Shown: positions 8,527 through 16,857 of the stretch, piece by piece
Position numbering within the stretch: the first letter of the stretch is position 1
Layout of the letters: each line of letters starts with the position of its first letter
Program-made: the position numbers and the translations under genes
DNA from: Agromyces humatus
GTDB taxonomy: Bacteria; Actinomycetota; Actinomycetes; Actinomycetales; Microbacteriaceae
Assembly: GCF_021228295.1 (NCBI RefSeq)
Contig: NZ_JAJQPD010000012.1
Span: forward strand, 58,979 to 122,978
Reading direction: 5' to 3'
DNA: 64,000 bases
Notes under the pieces: generated by a model
Database searches by the model: none
What the model saw: only the letters and a program-made list of their open reading frames with translations
Told to the model about the DNA's origin: nothing

Positions 8527-9771
8527 ATGGATTCGTCGAGTGGGCTCGTGATCGTCGGGGGCGGACTCGCCGGCGCGCGGGCGGCCGAGGGTGCGAGAGA
8601 CGCGGCATACGACGGGTCGATCACGATCATCGCGGGCGAAGACGCGATGCCCTACATCCGTCCGCCCCTGTCGAAGGAGTTCCTGATCGGCAAGGACGAC
8701 CGCGCATCGATCGACGTGCACCCCGAGGCGTGGTACGCCGAGCAGCGGGTCGAGGTTCGGCGCGGCCTCCGGGCCTCGTCGATCGATCCGGCCGCGCATA
8801 CGCTCACGCTCGGCGATGACGAGGTGCTGCGCTACGACCGCCTGCTGCTCGCGACCGGTGCGTCGCCCCGCCGGTTCCGCGGGCCAGGCGCCGACCTCAC
8901 GGGCGTGCACCTGCTTCGCACGGTCGACGACTCGATCGCGCTGCGCGACGCGATCGCACCGGGTGGGCGACGCGTCGTGATCGTCGGGGCCGGATGGATC
9001 GGGCTCGAGGTCGCGGCGGCCGCGAGGGGCTACGGCAACGACGTCACCGTGCTCGGCCTCGAGACGGTGCCGCTGAATGCGGCGATCGGCGACACGGCCG
9101 GCTCGGTCTTCGCCGAACTCCACCGCGCGCACGGCGTCACCCTGCGCATGTCGACGAGCGTGGCGGGCATGGTCGGCGCCGAGGGTCGGGTCACGGGTGT
9201 CGAGATCGACGGCGGCGAGGTGGTGCCGGCAGAGGTCGTCGTGGTCGGCATCGGCGCGATCCCCGAGACGGGGCTCGCCGAGGCCGCTGGTCTCGAGGTC
9301 GACAACGGCGTGACGACCGATGCCGCGTTCCTGACGAGCGCCGTCGACGTGTACGCCGTCGGCGACGTCGCGAGCGTGTTGCATCCAGTGCTCCGCCGGC
9401 CGATCCGCATCGAGCACTGGGCGAACGCCGACGTCGCAGGCAAGGCGGCGGGTCGCTCGATGGCCGGCCAGAAGGTCGAGTACGACGAGATCCCGTACTT
9501 CTACACCGACCAGTACGATCTGGGCATGGAGTACTCGGGCTACGGCACACTGACGGCGGGCATCGACCCGGTGTTCCGGGGCGATCGCGACGCACGCGAG
9601 TTCGTGGCCTTCTGGGTGAATGCGGGCAAGGTCGTCGCGGGCATGAACGTCAACGTGTGGGACGTGAACGAGACCGTGCAGCGCCTCATCCGCGACGAGG
9701 TCGTCGTCGAGCCCGCGCGGCTCGCCGACCCGGCGGTTCCGCTCGAGGCGTTCGTCGGGACATCCGGGTGA
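8527..9771 (+). CDS. FAD-dependent NAD(P)H oxidoreductase (ferredoxin/rubredoxin reductase type)
   Basis: A 414-residue flavoprotein. The N-terminal FAD site is VIVGGGLAGARAAE, the NAD(P) site is VIVGAGWIGLE near residue 157, and the second FAD motif YAVGDVAS is near residue 277. A reductase C-terminal domain follows from about 325. Such enzymes pass electrons from NAD(P)H to small iron-sulfur proteins. The gene starts one base after folE and overlaps the FolP2-like gene through GTGA, so it is firmly part of the pterin-like operon. There its acceptor is unknown; no ferredoxin is encoded nearby. Confidence 0.92.
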   Translation: MDSSSGLVIVGGGLAGARAAEGARDAAYDGSITIIAGEDAMPYIRPPLSKEFLIGKDDRASIDVHPEAWYAEQRVEVRRGLRASSIDPAAHTLTLGDDEVLRYDRLLLATGASPRRFRGPGADLTGVHLLRTVDDSIALRDAIAPGGRRVVIVGAGWIGLEVAAAARGYGNDVTVLGLETVPLNAAIGDTAGSVFAELHRAHGVTLRMSTSVAGMVGAEGRVTGVEIDGGEVVPAEVVVVGIGAIPETGLAEAAGLEVDNGVTTDAAFLTSAVDVYAVGDVASVLHPVLRRPIRIEHWANADVAGKAAGRSMAGQKVEYDEIPYFYTDQYDLGMEYSGYGTLTAGIDPVFRGDRDAREFVAFWVNAGKVVAGMNVNVWDVNETVQRLIRDEVVVEPARLADPAVPLEAFVGTSG

Positions 9772-10694
9772 TCGAAGGATCGCCGCTCGGCTGGGTCGAA
9801 CCGGCGATCACGCGCCCGGTGCGCCGCATCGCCGGGCGCGAGGTCGACTTCCGCCGCACGATCGCGGTCATGGCGGTCGTCAACCGCACGCCCGACTCGT
9901 TCTACGACCGGGGCGCCACCTTCGGCCTCGAACAGGCCGTCGGCGCCGCGCGACGCGCGGTCGAGCAGGGCGCCGCGTGGGTCGACATCGGCGGTGCCAG
10001 GTTCGGGCCGGGGCCTGCGATCCCCGTGGCCGAAGAGATCGACCGGGTCGTGCCCGTCGTCGAAGCGCTGCAGGGCGTCGACGCCGCGATCTCGGTCGAC
10101 ACCTTCCACGCCGAGGTCGCCGCGGCGGCCATCGCCGCGGGCGCCCACGTCGTCAACGACACCACGGGAGTGCACGACCCGGCGATCGCCGAGGTCGTCG
10201 CCTCGAGCGAGGCGACCCTGGTGATCACGCACAGCCGCGCCGAGCCGCGACAGTGGTTCCCGCGACCCGAGTACGACGACGTCGTCGGCGAGGTCGCCGC
10301 GTTCCTCGAGGAGCGCGTCGCGCTCGCCGTGCGGCACGGCGTACCCGAAGACCGCATCGTGCTCGACCCCGGCCACGACCTCAACAAGAACACGCGGCAC
10401 TCCCTCGAGCTCACGCGCCGGTTCGGCGAGCTCGCCCGACTCGGCTTCCCGCTGCTGGCCGCGGTGTCGAACAAGGACTTCATCGGCGAGACCCTCGACC
10501 GCCCGCGCGACGGCCGGCTCGCCGGGTCGCTCGCGGCCGCCGTGTTCTGCGCCATGCAGGGCGCGCGCGTCCTGCGCATGCACAACGTGCCCGAATCGGT
10601 CGACGCCGCCCGCACGGTCGAGGCGATCCTCGGGTGGCGCGAACCCGTCTACCTGAAGCACAACATGGTCGACGGTCCCAACGAGGAACCGTGA
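9768..10694 (+). CDS. Dihydropteroate-synthase homologue, FolP2 type
   Basis: A 308-residue TIM-barrel protein of the pterin-binding/DHPS family. It keeps the opening motif AVVNRTPDSFYDRGATF but differs from true DHPS at key places: the usual STRPG loop reads ARFGPG, LDPGFGFGKT-like reads LDPGHDLNKNT, and the SRK loop reads SNKDFIGETL. These variants match mycobacterial FolP2 (Rv1207 type), which has been reported to lack DHPS activity. It therefore probably acts on a different pterin or other substrate. It starts with GTG overlapping the upstream stop, and the next gene overlaps its own stop in the same way. Confidence 0.88.
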   Translation: MIEGSPLGWVEPAITRPVRRIAGREVDFRRTIAVMAVVNRTPDSFYDRGATFGLEQAVGAARRAVEQGAAWVDIGGARFGPGPAIPVAEEIDRVVPVVEALQGVDAAISVDTFHAEVAAAAIAAGAHVVNDTTGVHDPAIAEVVASSEATLVITHSRAEPRQWFPRPEYDDVVGEVAAFLEERVALAVRHGVPEDRIVLDPGHDLNKNTRHSLELTRRFGELARLGFPLLAAVSNKDFIGETLDRPRDGRLAGSLAAAVFCAMQGARVLRMHNVPESVDAARTVEAILGWREPVYLKHNMVDGPNEEP

Positions 10695-11413
10695 CCGCCG
10701 CGCCGGCGGGGCTCCGCCGCGACGAACTGCTCGCGGCGTACGCGATCGACGACCGCGCGACCCCGCGCGTGCGCCTGAACTTCGTGATGAGCCTCGACGG
10801 CGCAGTCACGCTCGACGGGCGCAGCGGCGGGCTCGGCAACGCCGACGACCGGCGAATCATGGGCGTGCTGCGTGCGCTCGCCGACGTCATCCTCGTCGGG
10901 GCGGGCACGGTACGTGTCGAGGGATACGGCGGCGTCCGGCTGCCCGACGATGTCGCGGCGTGGCGGGCCGGCCGGGCCATGGCACCGCAACCCCCGCTCG
11001 CGGTCGTCTCGTCGCGGCTCGACCTCGAGCCGGGGCATCCCTTCTTCACCGAAGCGACCATGCGTCCGATCGTCGTGACCCACTCGGCGGCACCCGCACA
11101 CCGGCGGGCCGAACTCGCCGAGGTCGCCGACCTGATCGTGAGCCCCGGTGACGCGGTCGACCTGCGACACGCGGTGGCCGAGCTCGCCGGGCGCGGGCTG
11201 CCGCAGGCGCTCTGCGAGGGCGGGCCTCACCTGTTCGGCGCGCTGCTCGCCGCCGACCTCGTCGACGAGCTGTGCCTCAGCCTGTCATCAGTGCTCGTTG
11301 CGGGCGACGCCGGGCGCATCACGGCGGGTGCCGAGGTGCCGCCGCGGCACATGCGGCTCGTGCACGCGTTGCCCACCGACGAGATGCTGTTCCTGCGCTA
11401 CTCGCGCGCCTGA
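10691..11413 (+). CDS. RibD C-terminal/DHFR-fold pyrimidine or pterin reductase
   Basis: A 240-residue stand-alone reductase domain of the RibD_C family, which uses NADPH to reduce a ribosylaminopyrimidine in riboflavin synthesis; relatives can substitute for dihydrofolate reductase. Visible motifs are LNFVMSLDGAVTLDGRSG, the AIDVILVGAGTVR-like strand (here ADVILVGAGTVRVEGYG) and CEGGPHLFGALL near residue 178. No deaminase domain is fused. As the last gene of the folE operon, overlapping by GTGA, it more likely reduces a pterin-type intermediate than serves riboflavin; that is inference. Confidence 0.88.
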   Translation: MTAAPAGLRRDELLAAYAIDDRATPRVRLNFVMSLDGAVTLDGRSGGLGNADDRRIMGVLRALADVILVGAGTVRVEGYGGVRLPDDVAAWRAGRAMAPQPPLAVVSSRLDLEPGHPFFTEATMRPIVVTHSAAPAHRRAELAEVADLIVSPGDAVDLRHAVAELAGRGLPQALCEGGPHLFGALLAADLVDELCLSLSSVLVAGDAGRITAGAEVPPRHMRLVHALPTDEMLFLRYSRA

Positions 11414-11439
11414 GCGCCGAGTCGTGAGCGCCGAGTCGT
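11412..11439. repeat. 14-bp tandem duplication after the folE operon
   Basis: Two exact tandem copies of GAGCGCCGAGTCGT directly at the stop of the reductase gene, in the convergent gap before the XPB helicase gene. No clear terminator hairpin was seen here. Confidence 0.75.
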
Positions 11440-11471
11440 GAGCGGTGCGGCCTGAGCGGCTCCGCCGGCCG

Positions 11472-13115
11472 TCAGGCGGCCTCGAGCGCGTGGGCGTCGA
11501 GGATCGTGTAGCTGTAGCCCTGCTCGGCGAGGAAGCGCTGCCGGTTCTGCGCGAAGTCCTGGTCGACGGTGTCGCGCGCGACGAGCGTGTAGAAGTTCGC
11601 CGAGAGGCCCGACTCCTTGGGGCGAAGCAGCCGTCCGAGTCGTTGGGCCTCCTCTTGACGAGAGCCGAACGAGCCCGACACCTGGATCGCGACCGTGGCC
11701 TCGGGGAGATCGACCGAGAAATTCGCGACCTTCGAGACCACGAGCACGGGGGTTCGCCCGTCACGGAACTCCTGGTAGAGCCGCTCGCGCTCGTCGACCG
11801 GGGTCGCGCCGGTCAGCTTCGGGGCGCCGAGTGCATCGGCCAGCTCCTCGATCTGGTCGAGGTACTGCCCGATCACGAGGATGCGCTCGCCGTCGTGCCG
11901 CGCGACGAGCTCTTTCACGACACCGAGCTTCGCGGGTGCCGTGGCCGCGAGCCGATAGCGTTCGTCGTCGGCGGATGCCGCGTACGCGAGCCGCTCGGAC
12001 TGCGGCAGGTCGATGCGCACCTCGTAGCAGGCCGCGGGCGAGATGAAGCCCTGGGCCTCGATCTCCTTCCACGGGGCGTCGAATCGCTTGGGCCCGATGA
12101 GGCTGAACACGTCGCCCTCGCGGCCGTCTTCGCGCACGAGCGTCGCCGTGAGCCCGAGACGGCGGCGCGCCTGCAGTTCGGCCGTGAGCTTGAACACCGG
12201 CGCGGGCAGCAGGTGCACCTCGTCGTAGACCACGAGGCCCCAGTCGAGCGCGTCGAGCAGCGCGAGGTGCGCGTACTCGCCCTTCCGTTTCGCGGTGAGG
12301 ATCTGGTAGGTCGCGATCGTGACCGGCTTGACCTCTTTCACCTGACCCGAGTACTCGCCGATCTCGTCAGCCGTGAGGCTCGTGCGCTTCAGCAGCTCGT
12401 CGCGCCACTGGCGTGCCGAGACGGTGTTCGTGACGAGGATGAGGGTCGTGGTCTTGGCGGTCGCCATCGCCCCAGCGCCGACGAGCGTCTTGCCGGCGCC
12501 GCACGGCAGCACGACGACGCCCGACCCGCCGTCGAAGAAGTTGTCGACGGCCTTCTGCTGGTAGTCGCGCAGGTGCCAGCCGTCTTGCTCGAGGTCGATC
12601 TCGTGCGGCGTGCCCGGGGTGTAGCCGGCGAGATCCTCGGCGGGCCAGCCGAGCTTCACGAGCTCCTGCTTCAGCTGCCCGCGGGCCCACGGCTCGACCA
12701 GGAAGCCCGTGTCGTCGATGCGTTCGGTGAGCAGCGGCGCGATGCGCCTCGCGCCCGCCACCTCGGTGAGCACGGGGAGGTCGTCGGAGTGCAGGCGCAA
12801 CCTGCCGTCGCCGGTGCGGTCGATGACGAGGCGGCCGTAGCGGCCGACGGTCTCGCGCATGTCGACCGACACCGTCTGCGGCACGGGGAACTTCGCGTAC
12901 TTCTCGAGGGTGCCGAGCATGTCGTCGGCGTCATGGCCGGCGGCGCGCGCGTTCCACAAGCCGAGTCGGGTGATGCGATAGGTGTGCACGTGCTCGGGTG
13001 CTCGCTCGAGCTCGGCGAACACCGCGAGGTCGTGCCGTGCGTCTTCAGCTTGCGGGTGCGCGACTTCGAGCAGCACGGTGCGATCGCTCTGCACGATGAG
13101 TGGGCCGTCTGACAT
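11472..13115 (-). CDS. DNA repair helicase XPB
   Basis: A 547-residue superfamily 2 helicase of the bacterial XPB group (3'-5' unwinding, linked to nucleotide excision repair). Visible motifs: Walker A PCGAGKTLVG, motif II VYDEVHLLPA (DEVH), motif III GLTATLVREDG and motif VI EEAQRLGRLLRPK. The N-terminal 180 residues form the damage-recognition-like region. The start at 13115 gives a family-like N-terminus (MSDGPLIVQSD); the frame is open beyond but unconserved. A protein carrying an XPB/Ssl2 N-terminal domain is encoded 32 bases upstream on the same strand, so they probably form one transcript. Confidence 0.96.
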   Translation of the reverse strand: MSDGPLIVQSDRTVLLEVAHPQAEDARHDLAVFAELERAPEHVHTYRITRLGLWNARAAGHDADDMLGTLEKYAKFPVPQTVSVDMRETVGRYGRLVIDRTGDGRLRLHSDDLPVLTEVAGARRIAPLLTERIDDTGFLVEPWARGQLKQELVKLGWPAEDLAGYTPGTPHEIDLEQDGWHLRDYQQKAVDNFFDGGSGVVVLPCGAGKTLVGAGAMATAKTTTLILVTNTVSARQWRDELLKRTSLTADEIGEYSGQVKEVKPVTIATYQILTAKRKGEYAHLALLDALDWGLVVYDEVHLLPAPVFKLTAELQARRRLGLTATLVREDGREGDVFSLIGPKRFDAPWKEIEAQGFISPAACYEVRIDLPQSERLAYAASADDERYRLAATAPAKLGVVKELVARHDGERILVIGQYLDQIEELADALGAPKLTGATPVDERERLYQEFRDGRTPVLVVSKVANFSVDLPEATVAIQVSGSFGSRQEEAQRLGRLLRPKESGLSANFYTLVARDTVDQDFAQNRQRFLAEQGYSYTILDAHALEAA

Positions 13116-13147
13116 AGCGTTCGAGTCTACGCCCGCTCGCTGCACCG

Positions 13148-15013
13148 TCACCCGGCGGGCGCGGGTGCGACCGACGCGATGGCCGAGAGCGGCAGGGTGC
13201 GTTCGATGTCGGCCTTGCGGTCGCGGGCGCGCAGCCTGCCGTTCGCGACGCTCGCCGGCGCGAGGAGGTAGTCGGCGGTGTCGCCGCCGGGCATGCGCAC
13301 CGTGACGGTGAGCGTCTCTTTGGCGCGGGCTGCCGCCTCGAGCTGACGTGCCAGCCACGCCTGCTCGGTCGCTGCGCCGCCGGGCTCTTCGAGTACACGG
13401 TCGAGCAGCGCCGTGATCGGGTCGGCCTTCGCCACGACGACGGGTGCGGGTGCGAGCCGGTGCCGGCGCAACCGCACGATGTTGCCGGCGGCGTCTTCGG
13501 CGGCGACCGGGTAGCGCGCGTCGGAGAGCGCCCAGAACACCACGTCGGGGGTGAACCGCGAGAGCAGCCGGTGCGGTCCCGCCTGGCGCAGGCCGATCGA
13601 CGCGAGCGACTGGTCGACGGCGAGGGTGCGCACGAGCTGCTCGTCGTCGGATCGGATCGACGCCTTCGCCGGGACATCCGATTCGGCGGCGGCGCCGACG
13701 CGCACCGCACCGAACCGCACGGCCGCCTCGCCGACCAGGTACGCGAGCGGCTGCGGAATCCCGCTGAGCGACAGGTCCCCGAGGAACTCGAGGATCGTCT
13801 CGGCGGATTCGCCGGCGGCGAGGGCGCGGTTGACGGATGCCGCGCTGACGCGATAGGTCGAGGCGAGATCCCGACCCTCGACATCGGCGATTCCACGCAG
13901 TCGGGCGTCGAGCGACGGTTCGAGCGGGCCGGGCGAGACGATCGTGAGGTCGTGCTGCAAGTACACCTTGTCGACCTGGGCGGGGAAGTACGCGGCGAGC
14001 CGGTCGGCGGCCACGTCGAGTTGGCCGGCGAGCACGAGCCGCCCCGACTCGACGGGTTCACCGGCGACCGCGAGCCCGAGCGCCTCGGCCTCGCCGAGCA
14101 GTCGGTCGAGTCCGTCGTCGAGCCAGTGCCCGCCCGCCGGGTAGTACCAGCGCACGTCGTCGCGCAGCGCCACCGCCGTGAGGGTGTCGGTGCGGCGGGC
14201 GACGAGATCGCGCAGCGGCGCGGGGATGCGGTCGCGCCAGCACTCGGCGAGACGCAGCCACCGGCCCTTCGCCGACTCGAGCGCCCACGTCGCACCATGA
14301 TCGGATTCGAGCCAGAACGCACCCTCGCGCGCGACGAGCCCGGCCTCGTCGGCGCGGTGGAACAGGCGGGGCAGGTCTTCGAGCGCTGTGCCGCTGGCCT
14401 CGGCGAGCCGCTTCGAGTCGGGCAGTGCGAGCCCGCCCTTCGCGAGTTCGCGCGCGGGTTGGGTTCCGAGCTCGGCGAGGAGCTCGGCGGTCGCTGCGAC
14501 GGTGGCGTAGGCGGCCTCGGACGAGCGTCGCTCGAGGATGCTGCGGTCGACCTCGTCGCCGGTGACGAGAACGGGCGGCGCCGGCGCGGCGAGTTCGACC
14601 GCAGTCGGGAGGTCTTCGCCGAGGCGCGGCACGACGCGCGAGGTCACCGCGACGGGTACGTGCACGCGCCGGTCGGCCACGACGATGAGCAGGGCGGCGG
14701 CCAGTCGGTCGAGCAGCTCCTCCGCCCCGGAGATCAGGTCGTCGGATGCCGCGAGCTGCGCCAGCTCGCCGCGGACATCGTCGACCGTGGTGCCGCCAGC
14801 GTTGGCGGCCGCGAGCTCGGCCGCGACCGCGAGCACGGCGAGGCGCCTGCGGTCGAGGCGGCTGATCGCGTGGTCGAGCGAGTCGGGGGAGAGGAGGAGT
14901 TCGGCGAGGTCGAACAGGTCGTGCACGCCATTGGGCTCGAACTCGCGCGAGTGCAGCGCTGCGGCGAGTTCTTCTCGCGGCAGCTTCCGAAGTCGTGCGG
15001 CCAGTTCGAGCAT
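13148..15013 (-). CDS. Helicase-associated (XPB/Ssl2 N-terminal domain) protein
   Basis: A 621-residue protein with the actinobacterial arrangement that accompanies XPB: a winged-helix-rich N-terminal half (LAARLRKLPREELAAALHSRE) and a C-terminal XPB/Ssl2 N-terminal-like domain with the stretch VYLQHDLTIVSPGPL around residues 348-362. No ATPase motifs are present, so it is not itself a helicase. It likely assists the downstream XPB, for example in DNA engagement; this role is inferred from the conserved pairing, not shown by the sequence. Confidence 0.85.
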   Translation of the reverse strand: MLELAARLRKLPREELAAALHSREFEPNGVHDLFDLAELLLSPDSLDHAISRLDRRRLAVLAVAAELAAANAGGTTVDDVRGELAQLAASDDLISGAEELLDRLAAALLIVVADRRVHVPVAVTSRVVPRLGEDLPTAVELAAPAPPVLVTGDEVDRSILERRSSEAAYATVAATAELLAELGTQPARELAKGGLALPDSKRLAEASGTALEDLPRLFHRADEAGLVAREGAFWLESDHGATWALESAKGRWLRLAECWRDRIPAPLRDLVARRTDTLTAVALRDDVRWYYPAGGHWLDDGLDRLLGEAEALGLAVAGEPVESGRLVLAGQLDVAADRLAAYFPAQVDKVYLQHDLTIVSPGPLEPSLDARLRGIADVEGRDLASTYRVSAASVNRALAAGESAETILEFLGDLSLSGIPQPLAYLVGEAAVRFGAVRVGAAAESDVPAKASIRSDDEQLVRTLAVDQSLASIGLRQAGPHRLLSRFTPDVVFWALSDARYPVAAEDAAGNIVRLRRHRLAPAPVVVAKADPITALLDRVLEEPGGAATEQAWLARQLEAAARAKETLTVTVRMPGGDTADYLLAPASVANGRLRARDRKADIERTLPLSAIASVAPAPAG

Positions 15014-15023
15014 CGTCTCCTGT

Positions 15024-15299
15024 TCAGCTCGCTCGGGCTCTGGACTCGCGTGAGCGACGCACCCAGTTGACGACGAGCAGTGCGATGAGCAGCAGGAACC
15101 CGATCGGCAGTCCGAACCACGGAAGCATGATGATGAACGGCCAGGCGCCCTGACTGAAGCCGTCGTCGGCCCCGGCCCCGGCTGCGGTGCCGATGATGAC
15201 CGCGAGGAACGCGAGGATCGAGAGGCCCACCACCGCCGCGAACATGAACGCGAGGACGCGTTCGGCGCGATGCTCGGTGATAGGGCCAGGGTCGCTCAC
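15024..15299 (-). CDS. Small two-helix membrane protein
   Basis: A 91-residue protein with membrane segments at about residues 15-40 and 53-77 and a basic tail (NWVRRSRESRARAS). Function not recognised. It lies ten bases upstream of the helicase-associated gene and is probably the first gene of that transcript. Codon use is normal for the region. Confidence 0.7.
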   Translation of the reverse strand: MSDPGPITEHRAERVLAFMFAAVVGLSILAFLAVIIGTAAGAGADDGFSQGAWPFIIMLPWFGLPIGFLLLIALLVVNWVRRSRESRARAS

Positions 15300-15508
15300 C
15301 TCACCAGAATAGGACAGCGGGGGCCGAACCCGCGCGCCCCGGGCGCATCGAGCTCGAACGTACGGCCGAATCGTGCGCCCGAGGGCGTCGTTCTCACCGA
15401 GCTCGGCTGGCGACCCAGCAGCGCTGAGCCTGCTGCGAGACCATAGACTGGGGGTTGGACGGGCGTGCCATCTTCGGCGTGCCCGGAGACTCGAGCGAGG
15501 TTCACACG

Positions 15509-15889
15509 ATGCCCACCGGCAAGGTCAAGTTCTACGACGACGAGAAGGGGTTCGGCTTCATCACCTCCGATGACGGCCAGGAGGTCTTCCTCCACGCATC
15601 CGCCCTCCCCGCCGGCGCGACCGTGCGCGCGGGCGCCCGCCTCGAGTTCGGCATCGCCGATGGCAAGCGCGGAGCGCAGGCGCTCTCGGTGCGCGTGCTC
15701 GACGCGCCGCCCAGCCTCGTCAAGATGCACCGCAAGCCCGCCGACGACATGGCGGTCATCGTGGAGGACGTCGTCAAGGTGCTCGACGGCATCGGCGTCG
15801 ACCTGCGTCGTGGCCGCTACCCCGAGAAGTCGAAGGCCCGCACCGTCGCGGCGGTGCTGCGCAAGGTTGCTGACGACCTCGATGCCTGA
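15509..15889 (+). CDS. Cold-shock-domain protein with helical C-terminal extension
   Basis: A 126-residue protein. Residues 1-65 are a cold-shock domain with both RNA-binding motifs (KGFGFI and VFLHASAL). The remaining 60 residues are a charged helical extension (DDMAVIVEDVVKVLDGIG) not found in CspA. The start at 15509 is fixed by the family N-terminus MPTGKVKFYDD. The DUF3027 gene overlaps its stop by eight bases, so the two are translationally coupled and likely work together. Confidence 0.93.
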   Translation: MPTGKVKFYDDEKGFGFITSDDGQEVFLHASALPAGATVRAGARLEFGIADGKRGAQALSVRVLDAPPSLVKMHRKPADDMAVIVEDVVKVLDGIGVDLRRGRYPEKSKARTVAAVLRKVADDLDA

Positions 15890-16613
15890 GGCTCCCGAGA
15901 CCGAGCCGGCCGAGGTCGAGGCGGCGCCGACGGCATCGGTTGCGCCCATCGTGGCCGACGAGGTGCTGCTCGCATCGGTCGACCTCGCGCGCCGCGCGCT
16001 GCTCGACATGACCGCGCCCGAGACCGTCGGTTCGGTCGTCGGCCACATCGCCGAGGGTGAGCATGTGCTCACCCTGCTGTTCGCCTCCGACCTCTCGGGC
16101 TACCCGGGCTGGCGCTGGAGCGTGACCATCGCCCGCGTCGACGGCGGCGAGCCGACCGTGCTCGAGACCGAGCTCATGCCCGGCGAGTCGGCGCTGCTGG
16201 CGCCCGAGTGGGTCCCGTGGTCCGAGCGTCTCGCCGAGTATCGGGCGGCTCAGGATGCCGCCGCCGAGGCCGCACGCGAGGCCGCAGAGGCCGAGGGGAG
16301 CGCCGACGACGAGCTGCTCGACGGCGATGACTTCGATGACGAAGACCACGACGAACTCGACGACGAGGCCGACGACTTCGACCTCGACGAAGACGATGAC
16401 CTCGACGAAGACGACGACGACGAAGACGACGACGACGACGACCTCGACGACGGGCCCGAGGGCGACGATTTCGGCGCCGACGGCGACGACGAGTTCGACG
16501 GCATCGACATCGACGCGCTCGACGACTCAGCCGAAGAGGGTGACGACCGTGAGGGTGACGACGGTGAAGGCGACGACGACGTCGCTCAGTCAGTCGAGCC
16601 GTCGGCCGACTGA
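15882..16613 (+). CDS. DUF3027 family protein with a very acidic tail
   Basis: A 243-residue protein. Residues about 20-135 are the DUF3027 domain (DLSGYPGWRWSVTIARVDG ... LLAPEWVPWSERL), and roughly residues 140-235 are almost all Asp and Glu, with runs of D. Function unknown. Such tails often mimic nucleic acid or bind basic proteins, and the overlapping upstream gene encodes an RNA-binding protein, so a regulatory pairing is possible but unproven. Its last 28 bases overlap the convergent DUF2530 gene. Confidence 0.85.
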   Translation: MPEAPETEPAEVEAAPTASVAPIVADEVLLASVDLARRALLDMTAPETVGSVVGHIAEGEHVLTLLFASDLSGYPGWRWSVTIARVDGGEPTVLETELMPGESALLAPEWVPWSERLAEYRAAQDAAAEAAREAAEAEGSADDELLDGDDFDDEDHDELDDEADDFDLDEDDDLDEDDDDEDDDDDDLDDGPEGDDFGADGDDEFDGIDIDALDDSAEEGDDREGDDGEGDDDVAQSVEPSAD

Positions 16614-16852
16614 CGCGCCCGCCGCCTGATCACCTGCACCACGAGCAGCCCGACGAGCCCGAGGCCGATACCCACGACCGCGGCCACCGCGAGCCAGCCG
16701 TAGCCGGCCGCCTCGAGTTGCGACTGGAACAGCAGGCACGCCACGAGCACGACGAGCCAGGCGGCGGTGCCGGCAGCGACCGCCTTGCGCGCATCGGCCC
16801 GAGCGGGCTCCGGGTCGGGCCGACGCTCCTGCTCGCTCAGCCAGAAGCGCAC
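16586..16852 (-). CDS. DUF2530 membrane protein
   Basis: An 88-residue protein with two membrane segments (about residues 28-45 and 52-73) of the actinobacterial DUF2530 family. GTG start at 16852, five bases after the serC stop, so it is co-transcribed with serC. Its 3' end overlaps the convergent DUF3027 gene. No function is known to me. Confidence 0.75.
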   Translation of the reverse strand: MRFWLSEQERRPDPEPARADARKAVAAGTAAWLVVLVACLLFQSQLEAAGYGWLAVAAVVGIGLGLVGLLVVQVIRRRARQSADGSTD

Positions 16853-16857
16853 GCGAC

